Assembly (NCBI GenBank): GCA_034434915.1
Contig: DAOTYE010000032.1
Location: 1-13,718, forward strand
DNA from: DAOTYE01 sp034434915
Lineage (GTDB): Bacteria > Chloroflexota > Dehalococcoidia > Dehalococcoidales > RBG-16-60-22
DNA: 13,718 bases
Reading direction: 5' to 3'
Numbering within the stretch: the first letter of the stretch is position 1; every line of letters begins with the position of its first letter. Under the pieces are notes generated by a model, which was not told the DNA's origin, did no database searches, and worked only from the letters and a program-made list of their open reading frames with translations. Made by a program: the position numbers and the translations under genes. Shown here piece by piece: positions 5,218 through 12,356 of the stretch.

Positions 5218-6216
5218 CTACATCACCCGTTTGAGTTTGGGATTGGGGCTGAGTCCGGGCAGTCTGCCCCGCTTGGAGACAGGCTTTCCGTCAATCTCAT
5301 GGATGTCTGCTTTGAAATCAATTGGTTTGGCGGCGCTGATATAGCTCCCCACGCCGAAGCCGTCAACAGGCGCGCCCGCGTCCAGGAACTCGGTGATGCG
5401 CTGGGGGGTCACGCCGCCGCTGACGAAGATTTTGACGTGCTTATAGCCTTTCAGGTCAAGCCAGGCTCTCACCTCTTTCACCAGATGTACGGTGACCCGC
5501 CCCCGCTCAACGGGCGTGTCCAGCCTGACGCTGTGAAGCCGATCGCCCAGGGCTTCAGCCACCCTCAGGCTTTCCTCCACCTCATCTTTGAACGTGTCAA
5601 CGAGGGATACTCTGGCGATATCGGCTGGCATATGCTTATCAAAGGCGAGGGTGGCTTTCACGGTATCGCCCATGATGAGGATGAGGGCGTGGGGCATTGT
5701 CCCGGAAGGCGTAATCCCCGCCAGCCTGGCGCCTTCAATGCTGGAACAACCGGTGCAACCACCCACCACGGCGGCGTAGTCCATGATGCCGGCGACATTA
5801 GGATGAACGTGCCGGGCGCCGAAGCTGATGACCGGGATGCCCCGGGCGGCGCTGGCGCACTCTCTAGCCGCCGTTGCCCAGCCGCTGGCGTGAGCCAGCA
5901 TGCCGAGAAGGGCGGTCTCATATAACCCGTAGGTCAGGTAGCGTGCCTTGATGCGCAGGACCACGTCTTTGACCTGCATCGTCTCGCCTTCATCCACCGC
6001 CCACACCTCACTTTCGTTTTTGGGCAGGATTTCAGCGAGGAGAGCTTTCGCTTCTTCAATGCCGCACAGGACGCCGGGATAATTGGGGAAAATTTCCATC
6101 GTGGTGACCGGGTTAATCCCTTCTTTGCGCAGGATTTCCACCGTGCGGGCGAAATAAATGTCCGCCGTCTCTCCGGACAGCACGGCTGCTGACGGGACAA
6201 ACTTGGGTTGTCTCAT
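5218..6216 (-). CDS. pncB: nicotinate phosphoribosyltransferase, short archaeal-type
   Basis: This enzyme joins nicotinate to PRPP, with ATP, to make nicotinate mononucleotide, the entry step of NAD salvage. The 332-residue protein opens with VLSGETADIYFART and has SFGARHVHP (131-139, the His-containing active-site loop), CTGCSSIEGARLAGI, SGTMPHALIL (171-180) and FVSGGVTPQRI in the phosphate-binding barrel. Its length fits the compact form known from Thermoplasma and many Chloroflexota, which is shorter than E. coli PncB. The ATG is preceded by GAGGAG within the end of the upstream gene, and only one base separates the upstream stop from it, so the two are translationally coupled. It is the last gene of the minus-strand operon. 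Its coupling to a nicotinamidase-like gene gives a complete nicotinamide to NaMN route. Confidence 0.9.
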   Translation of the reverse strand: MRQPKFVPSAAVLSGETADIYFARTVEILRKEGINPVTTMEIFPNYPGVLCGIEEAKALLAEILPKNESEVWAVDEGETMQVKDVVLRIKARYLTYGLYETALLGMLAHASGWATAARECASAARGIPVISFGARHVHPNVAGIMDYAAVVGGCTGCSSIEGARLAGITPSGTMPHALILIMGDTVKATLAFDKHMPADIARVSLVDTFKDEVEESLRVAEALGDRLHSVRLDTPVERGRVTVHLVKEVRAWLDLKGYKHVKIFVSGGVTPQRITEFLDAGAPVDGFGVGSYISAAKPIDFKADIHEIDGKPVSKRGRLPGLSPNPKLKRVM

Positions 6217-6217
6217 G

Positions 6218-6748
6218 TCAGTACTCCTCTGAGCTGGTCAGCTTAGCTCCCAGCACCTTCTCAATCTGCTCCAGCGCAAAGCGGTGCACCGCATCGTCAT
6301 TTGAAGCCACGCAGTCCATCGGCACCTCTACCAGGTAGTCCCGGTTCCGGGCGTCGGCAGTGGTATAGAGGACGCAGATATTGGTCAAAGTCCCGCAGAT
6401 GATGAGCTTATCCGGCTGGAGCGCTTTCAGCTTCTGGTCAAGGACGGTATGATAGAAGCCGCTGTAGCGTTTTTTGGGGATGATTTCACCGGGGTACTTC
6501 TTAAGCTCCGGGATAACCTCCGCCTCTACCGTCCCCGCCACGCAGTGGGGCGGGAACATCTTGAACTCAAGGTCATCGGGGTCATGGTTATCACAGATGA
6601 AGAAGATTTTTGACCCTTTTGCCACTTCCCGTTCCAAGAGCCTCTGCACGTTGGGTATGATGCGGCGTGCCTTGTACCCGATGTAGAGGGGATACCCCTT
6701 CTCCAGGAAACCCCTCAGCATGTCCACCACCAGTACCGCGTTTGCCAT
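6218..6748 (-). CDS. pncA: isochorismatase-family cysteine hydrolase, probable nicotinamidase
   Basis: Nicotinamidase hydrolyses nicotinamide to nicotinate and ammonia. The 176-residue protein has the isochorismatase-fold catalytic triad: Asp9 in VVDMLRGF, Lys92 or Lys93 in IIPKKRYSGF, and Cys125 in LTNICVLYT. The segment ICDNHDPDDLEFKMFPPHCVAGT (51-73) carries the metal-site pattern of nicotinamidases, with Asp53, His55 and His68, and the PPHC..GT signature. Position and context, one base before the nicotinate phosphoribosyltransferase, make a nicotinamidase the best assignment over other amidohydrolases of this fold. GGAGGAGG lies about eight bases before the ATG. It follows purH by 27 bases in the same operon. 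Confidence 0.85.
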   Translation of the reverse strand: MANAVLVVDMLRGFLEKGYPLYIGYKARRIIPNVQRLLEREVAKGSKIFFICDNHDPDDLEFKMFPPHCVAGTVEAEVIPELKKYPGEIIPKKRYSGFYHTVLDQKLKALQPDKLIICGTLTNICVLYTTADARNRDYLVEVPMDCVASNDDAVHRFALEQIEKVLGAKLTSSEEY

Positions 6749-6775
6749 AGCGCACCTCCTCCCCTTCTGTCAATG

Positions 6776-8320
6776 CTAATGGCGGAAATGTCGCTCGCCG
6801 GTGAAAACCATGGCGATGTTATACTTATCCGCCGCTTTGATTGAGTCCTCGTCCCGCAATGAGCCGCCGGGCTGAATGATGGCGGTTACCCCGCCAGCCG
6901 CCGCCGATTCCACTACATCCGGGAAAGGGAACATGGCGTCTGAAGCAAGGACACTGCCTTTTGTCTTTTCGCCCGCCTTCTCCTTGGCAATCTGACAGCT
7001 CACGATGCGGCTGGGCTGACCGGCGCCCATGCCCACGAGCGTTTTGTCCTTCGCCAGGGCGATGGCGTTGGACTTGATATGTTTCACCGCCCGCCAGGCG
7101 AAGAGCAGGTCCGCTATCTCTGCCTGGGTCGGGGCGCGTCTGGTTACCGTTTTCAGGTTGACCCGGCTCTCCGGCACGGAATCTGAAGTCTGCACCAGGA
7201 AGCCGCCCTTGACGCGGCGGATATCCAGATAGACCGGCAGGGCTTCCCCATAGCCCGGCGGGAGCTCGGCGTGCAGGATGCGCAGGTCTCTCTTCTTCTT
7301 GAGGAACTCCAGCGCGGCGGGCTCAAAATCCGGGGCGATGACAATTTCGTAAAAGGTCTTGCCGATTTCCTGCGCCGTCGCCAGGTCTATCCTCCTGTTG
7401 ACGGCAACGATGCCGCCGAAAGCCGCCACGGGGTCGCCACTGAGAGCCCGGCGGTAGGCTTCCGCAATATCATTGTGGCTGGCGAGCCCGCAGGGGTTGG
7501 TGTGCTTGATGATTGCCACGGTGGGCGCGGCGTAGTCACAGACCACGCCCCAGGCGGCATCAGAGTCAAGGATATTGTTATAGGAAAGCTCTTTGCCCCA
7601 GAGCTGTTTTGCCCAGGTGATGCCGGTGTCCTTTCTGCCGCCGATAGCCTGTTCGGCGTAGAAGGCGGCTTGCTGGTGCGGGTTCTCCCCGTAACGCAGT
7701 CCGTAGCGCTTCTTCATGGCGAAGGTCATTTCCTCCGGGAAGCCTTCCCTGCCCTGCCACAGGTACTGGGCGATGGCGGTGTCATAAGAAGCGGTGTGCT
7801 GGAATGCTTTCTGGGCGAGGCGCTTGCGCTCCTCAAGAGAAAGACCGCCTTTCTTCAGGGCTTCCAGCACCGGCTGGTAATCTGCCGGGTCAACGACGAC
7901 GATGACGCTGGGGAAGTTTTTGGCTGAGGCGCGTATCATTGTTGGTCCGCCGATGTCAATATTTTCCAGCGCGTCTTGCAGGGTGACGCCTTCTTTGGCT
8001 ACCGTCTGGATGAAGGGATAAAGATTGACCACCACCATATCTATGGGGGTGATTTTATTGGCGGCAAGCTCATCCATATGCGCTTTCAGGTCGCGCCGGG
8101 CAAGCAGACCGCCGTGGACCATGGGGTGGAGGGTCTTCACCCTGCCGTCAAGGATTTCCGGGAAGCCGGTGATGTCTGATATGCTGTGCACCGGCACCTG
8201 CGCCTCGCTGAGGGCTTTTTTGGTGCCGCCGGTGCTGAAGATTTCAAACCCCAGCTTGCTCAGCTCCCTGGCAAAATCCGTCACGCCTGTTTTGTCAGAA
8301 ACGCTGATAATAGCTCGCAT
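6776..8320 (-). CDS. purH: bifunctional AICAR transformylase / IMP cyclohydrolase
   Basis: PurH makes the last two steps of de novo IMP synthesis: formyl transfer from 10-formyltetrahydrofolate to AICAR, then ring closure to IMP. The 514-residue protein is full length. The N-terminal cyclohydrolase (MGS-like) domain starts RAIISVSDKTG and has STGGT (29-33), DGRVKTLHP (58-66) and NIDIGGPTMIRASAKN. The AICAR transformylase half has RYGENPHQ (209-216), the catalytic KHTNPCG (272-278), SNAIALAKD and SDAMFPFPD, ending in the typical NIAMVFTGERHFRH. The ATG immediately follows the stop of the upstream gene, whose last codons supply the GGAGGAG Shine-Dalgarno sequence, so translation is coupled. Confidence 0.97.
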   Translation of the reverse strand: MRAIISVSDKTGVTDFARELSKLGFEIFSTGGTKKALSEAQVPVHSISDITGFPEILDGRVKTLHPMVHGGLLARRDLKAHMDELAANKITPIDMVVVNLYPFIQTVAKEGVTLQDALENIDIGGPTMIRASAKNFPSVIVVVDPADYQPVLEALKKGGLSLEERKRLAQKAFQHTASYDTAIAQYLWQGREGFPEEMTFAMKKRYGLRYGENPHQQAAFYAEQAIGGRKDTGITWAKQLWGKELSYNNILDSDAAWGVVCDYAAPTVAIIKHTNPCGLASHNDIAEAYRRALSGDPVAAFGGIVAVNRRIDLATAQEIGKTFYEIVIAPDFEPAALEFLKKKRDLRILHAELPPGYGEALPVYLDIRRVKGGFLVQTSDSVPESRVNLKTVTRRAPTQAEIADLLFAWRAVKHIKSNAIALAKDKTLVGMGAGQPSRIVSCQIAKEKAGEKTKGSVLASDAMFPFPDVVESAAAGGVTAIIQPGGSLRDEDSIKAADKYNIAMVFTGERHFRH

Positions 8321-9025
8321 TTACTCCTCCATATAATATTTTACCTTATTTATTCTTCTCTGTACGGCATTGCTCTGTAATTCACGCAGGGCATCAGCCG
8401 CAATCCAGCGTGCCGTTCTGGAATCAATCTGCCGGATTTCTTCTGCCGCCTCTATAGCTATTTTATTCAAATTACAGTTCCTTTTGCCAATATTACGCAG
8501 TGCCCAGTTCACCGCCTTCTTGACAAAATTGCGCGGGTCAGTGGCTTCTCTTTTGATAGCGGGCAGAAACCTGAGAAACGCGTCATCTGAAGCTTTCTTA
8601 TCATGCACAGCGAGCGCCGCCATCAGGGTGAAGCCCGCCCGCTTGACGAACTCTTCCTCCCGCTGGCTCCATTCCACCGCCTTCCGGTGCGCAAATTCCG
8701 TCCGGTCAAAAAGGTCGCTACAGCAGAGGTCGCAGACGTCCCATGAGTCAAAGTCTTTCACCCAGTTTTCCATCTGTGACTCAGTGACTTCCTCCGGCGT
8801 GTCAATAAAGCAGGCGAGGAGGCGCGCTTCATGGATGCCGGACTCCCAGAGCTCCTGCGCCAGCCCGTGGTCTTTGCCAATCTCTTTAGCGGTTCTGCGT
8901 AGCTCAGGCACGGAAATGCCTAGCGTGTTTCGCGTGTTTATGCCGAACCGTGCCATACCCGCCACGTTTTCAGGGTTGGCGAGAGATTGCAGTTTAGCGA
9001 TGATTTCTCCTGCGCCGGCTTTCAA
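8321..9025 (-). CDS. DNA alkylation repair protein, AlkD family
   Basis: AlkD-type proteins are HEAT-like-repeat DNA glycosylases that remove bulky or cationic alkylated bases such as N7-methylguanine and N3-methyladenine. The 234-residue protein is helical throughout and has family blocks MARFGI (24-29), SVPELRRTAKEIGKDH (38-53), HEARLLA (65-71), WVKDFDSWDVCDLCC (88-102), EEFVKRAGF and RNFVKKAVNWALRNIGKRN (165-183), where Trp95, Trp174 and Arg177 could belong to the lesion-binding cleft. I chose the TTG at 9025 because AAAGGA lies about five bases before it and the family N-terminus aligns; the next Met is residue 24. It lies between the RraA-like gene and purH with no gap to the latter. Its placement in a purine operon is odd and may be just co-expression. 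Confidence 0.85.
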   Translation of the reverse strand: MKAGAGEIIAKLQSLANPENVAGMARFGINTRNTLGISVPELRRTAKEIGKDHGLAQELWESGIHEARLLACFIDTPEEVTESQMENWVKDFDSWDVCDLCCSDLFDRTEFAHRKAVEWSQREEEFVKRAGFTLMAALAVHDKKASDDAFLRFLPAIKREATDPRNFVKKAVNWALRNIGKRNCNLNKIAIEAAEEIRQIDSRTARWIAADALRELQSNAVQRRINKVKYYMEE

Positions 9026-9048
9026 TTGCTTCCTTTTGATGTGGGGGA

Positions 9049-9771
9049 TTATTTTCTTTTCCCGGTGGCAAATGCGGCTTTGACTTCCGCGATGGTCTTA
9101 GCTTTGAGGATAGCGCCTGCCCACTGGTCTTCCATCGCCGTCATTTTGACCACGTTCTGGCAGACATCAGCCAGGCGGTCGGCAGGGAATTTACAGGCGC
9201 CGTTTTCGTCCATATGCACCAGCTCACCGGGAGCAACATCCATGCCCGCAACCGATACCGGCACATTGATGGCTCTGATGGCGAAGTGCCCGTGACCGGA
9301 AGTGACGCCACTCATCAGGTACTGGATTCCCATGCCGCGGATTTCATCCACATCACGGCTGGGTCCGTTGGTCACCACGCCGACCACGCCGCAGGCTTTA
9401 AAAGTGGCGCTCATGATGCCGCCAAAAAGCCCGTTGCGGGGAAGAATATCAGGCGGGAAGTCCTGCTGAGCCACGATGACGATGGGCTTTTTTGCCTTGC
9501 CCAGAGCATCAATCAGGTCATTGAATGTCCAGCGTTTGTAGTTGGGGTCAGGCAGGGAATAGACCACGGTGACAGCATAGCCAATCCGCGGTCCGAGCTC
9601 AGGATAAATACAGCGCAATGACTGGTCAGTATACCAGCGCCCGTGCCAGGGATCATAGAGGCTCAGGCAGAGCGGGTCCCTGTCCCCGAACGTGGCGACA
9701 ACATTGCCCACGGTGGGCGTATTGAATTTCTCCAGCGTCTTCAGCATCTGTTTTTCCGAAAGTTCAGCCAT
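9049..9771 (-). CDS. RraA-like / 4-hydroxy-4-methyl-2-oxoglutarate aldolase family protein
   Basis: This 240-residue protein belongs to the RraA-like fold, whose members are metal-dependent aldolases or decarboxylases, or regulators of RNase E. It shows LFGGIMSATFKACGVVGVV (115-133), NGPSRDVDEI (135-144) with the conserved Arg139-Asp140 pair, and APGELVHMDENGACKFP (180-196), the family's second signature with acidic residues near the metal. In classical members the first signature reads TDG..RD; here it is TNG. A long N-terminal part (about 1-60) contains an unusual aromatic-rich stretch, YDPWHGRWYTDQ. The substrate cannot be told, and RNase E regulation is not implied. The ATG has GGAGG four bases before it. 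It sits 36 bases after purM. Confidence 0.8.
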   Translation of the reverse strand: MAELSEKQMLKTLEKFNTPTVGNVVATFGDRDPLCLSLYDPWHGRWYTDQSLRCIYPELGPRIGYAVTVVYSLPDPNYKRWTFNDLIDALGKAKKPIVIVAQQDFPPDILPRNGLFGGIMSATFKACGVVGVVTNGPSRDVDEIRGMGIQYLMSGVTSGHGHFAIRAINVPVSVAGMDVAPGELVHMDENGACKFPADRLADVCQNVVKMTAMEDQWAGAILKAKTIAEVKAAFATGKRK

Positions 9772-9807
9772 CTGTCCTCCTGATTAGAATAAGGGGATTT
9801 TCAATGG

Positions 9808-10818
9808 TTAGAGTATTATCCTCTTGTCTCCCGCCTGCTTCACCACCTCGCCGATTGCTTTTGCCTCAGGGAGGGCTTTCAGAAGCTTTTTTGCGTTCTG
9901 CCGGGAAGAGGCGATGACCATGCCCATGCCCATGTTGAAGACGCGGTACATCTCCTGCGTATCAATGTTCCCCGCTTTCTGGATGATGCGGAAAAGCGGA
10001 GGCACTTCCCATGAGGTGGTGTCAATACGGGCGGCTAAGCCTTCCGGCAGGATGCGGGGTATATTTTTGAAGTATGCGCCGCCGGTGATGTGGGCAAGCC
10101 CTTTCACCAGTGGCAGGTATGATTTCAACTGGTTGTAATAACAGCGGTGTGGCTCAAGGAGAGCTTCCCCCAGCGTCCTTCCCAGCTCGGGATAGCGCCT
10201 GCTGAGCTTCGTTTTCGTCTCGCCGAATATCTTGCGCACCAGGGAGTAGCCATTGGTGTGGAGACCGCTTGACGGCAAGCCGATGAGGACATCACCCGCG
10301 GTAATGGCTTTGCCCATGATGATTTTTTCTTTCTCCACCACGCCAATGATGAACCCCGCGAGGTCGTAATCATCCCGGGCATAGATTCCCGGCATCTCCG
10401 CCGTCTCGCCGCTGATGAGGGCGCATCCAGCCTCTTTGCAGGCGGTGGCAAGCCCCTGGACAATCGCCTCCACCCGCTCCGGAATGAGCTTGCCCATGGC
10501 GATGTAGTCCAGGAAGAAAAGGGGCTTTGCGCCGCAGGTGAAGATGTCATTGACGCAGTGGTTGACGATATCCTTGCCGATGGTGTCATGCCTGTCCATC
10601 GCCAGGGTAATCCTGAGCTTGGTGCCGACGCCATCAACGTGGGAGACCAGAACCGGGTTTTTGTATCCCTTGAAATCAAAAAGCCCGCCGAAGAATCCCA
10701 CCCCGCTCAGCACTTCCGGTCCGTAGGTGGACTGCGCTTGCCTGGCGATTCTCTTTTTCACCTGCGCGGCGAGGTCAATGTTCACCCCTGCCGCGGCGTA
10801 CGTGTGTCCGGTTGCCAT
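9808..10818 (-). CDS. purM: phosphoribosylformylglycinamidine cyclo-ligase (AIR synthetase)
   Basis: PurM closes the imidazole ring of AIR from FGAM with ATP, the fifth step of de novo purine synthesis. The 336-residue protein starts TYAAAGVNIDL and has DGVGTKLRI (62-70), the NHCVNDIFTCGAKPLFFLDY block (86-105), SGETAEMPGIY (136-146), GLPSSGLHTNGYSLVRKIF and the C-terminal ITGGAYFKNIPRILPEGL. Length is normal. The ATG at 10818 has only a weak Shine-Dalgarno match (GAGAAG), but it lies six bases after the stop of the preceding gene, so coupling may assist. PurH, working five steps later in the pathway, lies three genes downstream. Confidence 0.97.
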   Translation of the reverse strand: MATGHTYAAAGVNIDLAAQVKKRIARQAQSTYGPEVLSGVGFFGGLFDFKGYKNPVLVSHVDGVGTKLRITLAMDRHDTIGKDIVNHCVNDIFTCGAKPLFFLDYIAMGKLIPERVEAIVQGLATACKEAGCALISGETAEMPGIYARDDYDLAGFIIGVVEKEKIIMGKAITAGDVLIGLPSSGLHTNGYSLVRKIFGETKTKLSRRYPELGRTLGEALLEPHRCYYNQLKSYLPLVKGLAHITGGAYFKNIPRILPEGLAARIDTTSWEVPPLFRIIQKAGNIDTQEMYRVFNMGMGMVIASSRQNAKKLLKALPEAKAIGEVVKQAGDKRIIL

Positions 10819-10824
10819 GCTTCT

Positions 10825-11817
10825 CTAAAGCCCCAGGCTCTGGCTCAGCGCGGCAAAGTCAAAATTCTTTTCCAGTAGCTCCGCCAGCCTGGACAGCTTC
10901 TTTTCCTGAGCGAAGCGGGAGTTTGCCAGGGCTGTTTCAATCTGGCTGATGATGGTGGCGGTAGCGCCCGGCGCGGTGATGATGGGGACAGTTTTCCTCT
11001 CTGCCTGATTGCGGACGTAGCGGATGGGCTCACCGCCGCCGCTGAGGACGAGGCATCTGGTGGGCGTTTCCAGCGCCGCTGACTGCATATCGGGTCGGTC
11101 GTTTCTCAAGATGACTGCTTTTTTTGCCTTGCGGCTGAAGTATTCCAAGCCGGAGTCAACATACATCGCGCCGAGCATGATATTTTCCACAAGCTCAGAG
11201 GATTTGGCTTCATTGCTGACGATTTTGCCCTTTATTGCTTCCGCCAGCTCGGCGACGGTGATGGCGAGGAGGGTGCGGTCTTCAGGAATGACGCCCAGTA
11301 GCGGGATGCCTGCTGACTTCAAAGCCGGGGCGGCTTCTTCCTTTATCCGTGTCTGTCTGCTCTGCGGAGCTTTATTGACCACCACGCCGATGAGGCTTTT
11401 ACCGAACCCTTTGGCGGTTTGAACCACGTTATTCAGCGGAGCGGAGTAGCTGGCGATGAAGAGCACCTTTGCCTGGAGGGCTTCAGCGAGCTGGTATGCC
11501 GTCTTGCTCAGGCTATCTTCCGCGGTCTGTCCGCACCTTACTTCTGCGATGACTACATCCTTACCTTCAGCCACACGGGAGAAGGCTTTCTTCACGCTGG
11601 CGGGGCTATCAGTGACAGGAGCAAGGACATCTCCGGGCTCAGGGAGGGCGAGAACCTGTTTCATGAAGGCGGCATCGCCGGGAGCGGACCAATCACCGCT
11701 CAACGCCGGACGGAAATAGCCGACCTTTTTGCCGGCGCCCATTAAGCGCTTGGCGATGCCCGCGGCAATGGCGGTCTTGCCTGCTGATTCCTCAGCGACG
11801 ATGAATAGTGTAGCCAC
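10825..11817 (-). CDS. P-loop BioD-like / DRTGG-domain protein (phosphotransacetylase N-terminal-like)
   Basis: This 330-residue protein has two parts. Residues 1-200 form a P-loop NTPase of the dethiobiotin-synthetase/CobQ type, starting TLFIVAEESAGKTAIAAGIAKRL, with Gly13-Lys14-Thr15 of the Walker A, VVIAEVRCGQ as Walker B-like, and VVVNKAP as the base-recognition strand. Residues about 205-310 form a DRTGG-like domain: ENIMLGAMYV, NDRPDMQSAAL, CLVLSGGGEP, VPIITAP. The same pair forms the N-terminal region of long phosphotransacetylases, where it is regulatory, but the catalytic PTA domain is absent here. A nucleotide- or acyl-phosphate-sensing role is inference. The start is GTG 11817 with GGAGGTGA at 11821-11828. 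It is the first gene of the purine/NAD operon. Confidence 0.8.
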   Translation of the reverse strand: MATLFIVAEESAGKTAIAAGIAKRLMGAGKKVGYFRPALSGDWSAPGDAAFMKQVLALPEPGDVLAPVTDSPASVKKAFSRVAEGKDVVIAEVRCGQTAEDSLSKTAYQLAEALQAKVLFIASYSAPLNNVVQTAKGFGKSLIGVVVNKAPQSRQTRIKEEAAPALKSAGIPLLGVIPEDRTLLAITVAELAEAIKGKIVSNEAKSSELVENIMLGAMYVDSGLEYFSRKAKKAVILRNDRPDMQSAALETPTRCLVLSGGGEPIRYVRNQAERKTVPIITAPGATATIISQIETALANSRFAQEKKLSRLAELLEKNFDFAALSQSLGL

Positions 11818-11854
11818 ATCTCACCTCCGGCTGACATTCAGGAACTTGCCCTCT

Positions 11855-11884
11855 ATTATAATCTTTTGCTGTCCTGTCCGTAAA
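11855..11884 (-). promoter_or_regulatory. promoter of the seven-gene purine/NAD operon
   Basis: On the minus strand, TATAAT (complement of 11855-11860) is a perfect -10. TTTACG (complement of 11879-11884) at an 18-base spacing is a four-of-six -35. The leader is about 30 bases to GTG 11817. Confidence 0.6.
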
Positions 11885-11899
11885 GAGACGTGGTCATGA

Positions 11900-11952
11900 G
11901 GGATTCGTTTCCCGTTTTTTTAAGTGATTTTTCACCTGAGGAAACGAACCCC
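11900..11952. repeat. interrupted inverted repeat upstream of the purine/NAD operon
   Basis: GGG-A-TTCGTTTCC at 11900-11912 pairs with GGAAACGAACCC at 11940-11951; 12 pairs with one bulged A. The 27-base interior holds a T-run and a smaller inverted repeat, GTGA at 11924-11927 with TCAC at 11932-11935. It lies just upstream of the -35 of the minus-strand promoter, and could be an operator or a terminator-like structure for upstream antisense transcription. Confidence 0.5.
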
Positions 11953-12031
11953 GTGGCGGGGGCAGTTTGAGCGTGAGTCATTACTGGTAAACGATTGGGA
12001 AATGAGTGTTTGTGGAGCTAGTCATTGTTCT

Positions 12032-12080
12032 AAAATCCTTCTCACTCTTCCTTTTCCAAAGGGAGACGGGCTGTTTTTCT
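12032..12080. repeat. diverged hairpin repeat, copy 1
   Basis: The unit recurs 130 bases downstream; the segment 12051-12080 matches 12181-12210 at 26 of 30 positions. It contains an inverted repeat of TCTTCCTTT (12046-12054) with AAAGGGAGA (12058-12066), one G-U pair. The family resembles the widely dispersed CCCCCTTT..AAAGGGGG repeats of many bacterial genomes. Confidence 0.65.
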
Positions 12081-12161
12081 ATTTCCCACGGGATAAATGG
12101 TAGCACGACAGGGGCACAGAGTCCATCGGATTTTGTCGCAGGGCGATGAGCGGGGAGAGCA

Positions 12162-12210
12162 AAAATCCCCCGCAATCCCCCTTTTTCAAAGGGGGACGAG
12201 CTGGTTTTCT
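12162..12210. repeat. diverged hairpin repeat, copy 2
   Basis: This is the second copy, with a perfect inverted repeat of CCCCCTTT (12177-12184) and AAAGGGGG (12188-12195) around TTC. The mirror strand translates to the typical spurious peptide PFEKGGLRGIF seen in miscalled ORFs in such repeats. Confidence 0.65.
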
Positions 12211-12240
12211 CTGGCAGTGTTTTCATTAGAAAAGGGGGGC

Positions 12241-12289
12241 TATTCCCCTCCCCCGCACCCATTCGTCGGAGAAGGGGGCTGAGGGGATA
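12241..12289. repeat. GC-rich long hairpin
   Basis: TATTCCCCTCCCCC at 12241-12254 pairs with GGGGGCTGAGGGGATA at 12274-12289, with a small internal bulge, around a 19-base loop. It is next to the two hairpin repeats and about 40 bases upstream of the promoter of the radical SAM gene. It may be a further dispersed repeat. Confidence 0.55.
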
Positions 12290-12326
12290 GGGCACTTTGC
12301 TCACTCTATAACTGCCCTTTGCCGAG

Positions 12327-12335
12327 TGATATAAT
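12327..12335 (+). promoter_or_regulatory. extended -10 promoter of the AmmeMemoRadiSam genes
   Basis: TGATATAAT at 12327-12335 is an extended -10 with a perfect TATAAT at 12330-12335. I see no -35 at a normal distance, which an extended -10 does not require. The start would lie near 12342, giving a very short leader before GGGAGG at 12346-12351. Confidence 0.55.
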
Positions 12336-12345
12336 GTGGGTAGGT

Positions 12346-12351
12346 GGGAGG
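12346..12351 (+). promoter_or_regulatory. ribosome binding site deciding the amrS start
   Basis: GGGAGG lies five bases before ATG 12357. An in-frame GTG at 12336 would add seven residues, but it overlaps the -10 box and has no ribosome binding site of its own. Confidence 0.7.
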
Positions 12352-12356
12352 ATGTC

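Noticed and set aside
5104..5925. 273-residue plus-strand ORF
   Set aside because: It is antisense to nicotinate phosphoribosyltransferase, which has clear family motifs; the plus-strand product has no recognisable domain.
7271..7927. 218-residue plus-strand ORF
   Set aside because: It lies antisense within purH and reflects third-position GC bias.
12032..12210. CRISPR-like array
   Set aside because: Only two diverged copies, each with its own hairpin, and the spacing (130 bases) is far too long for a CRISPR unit.
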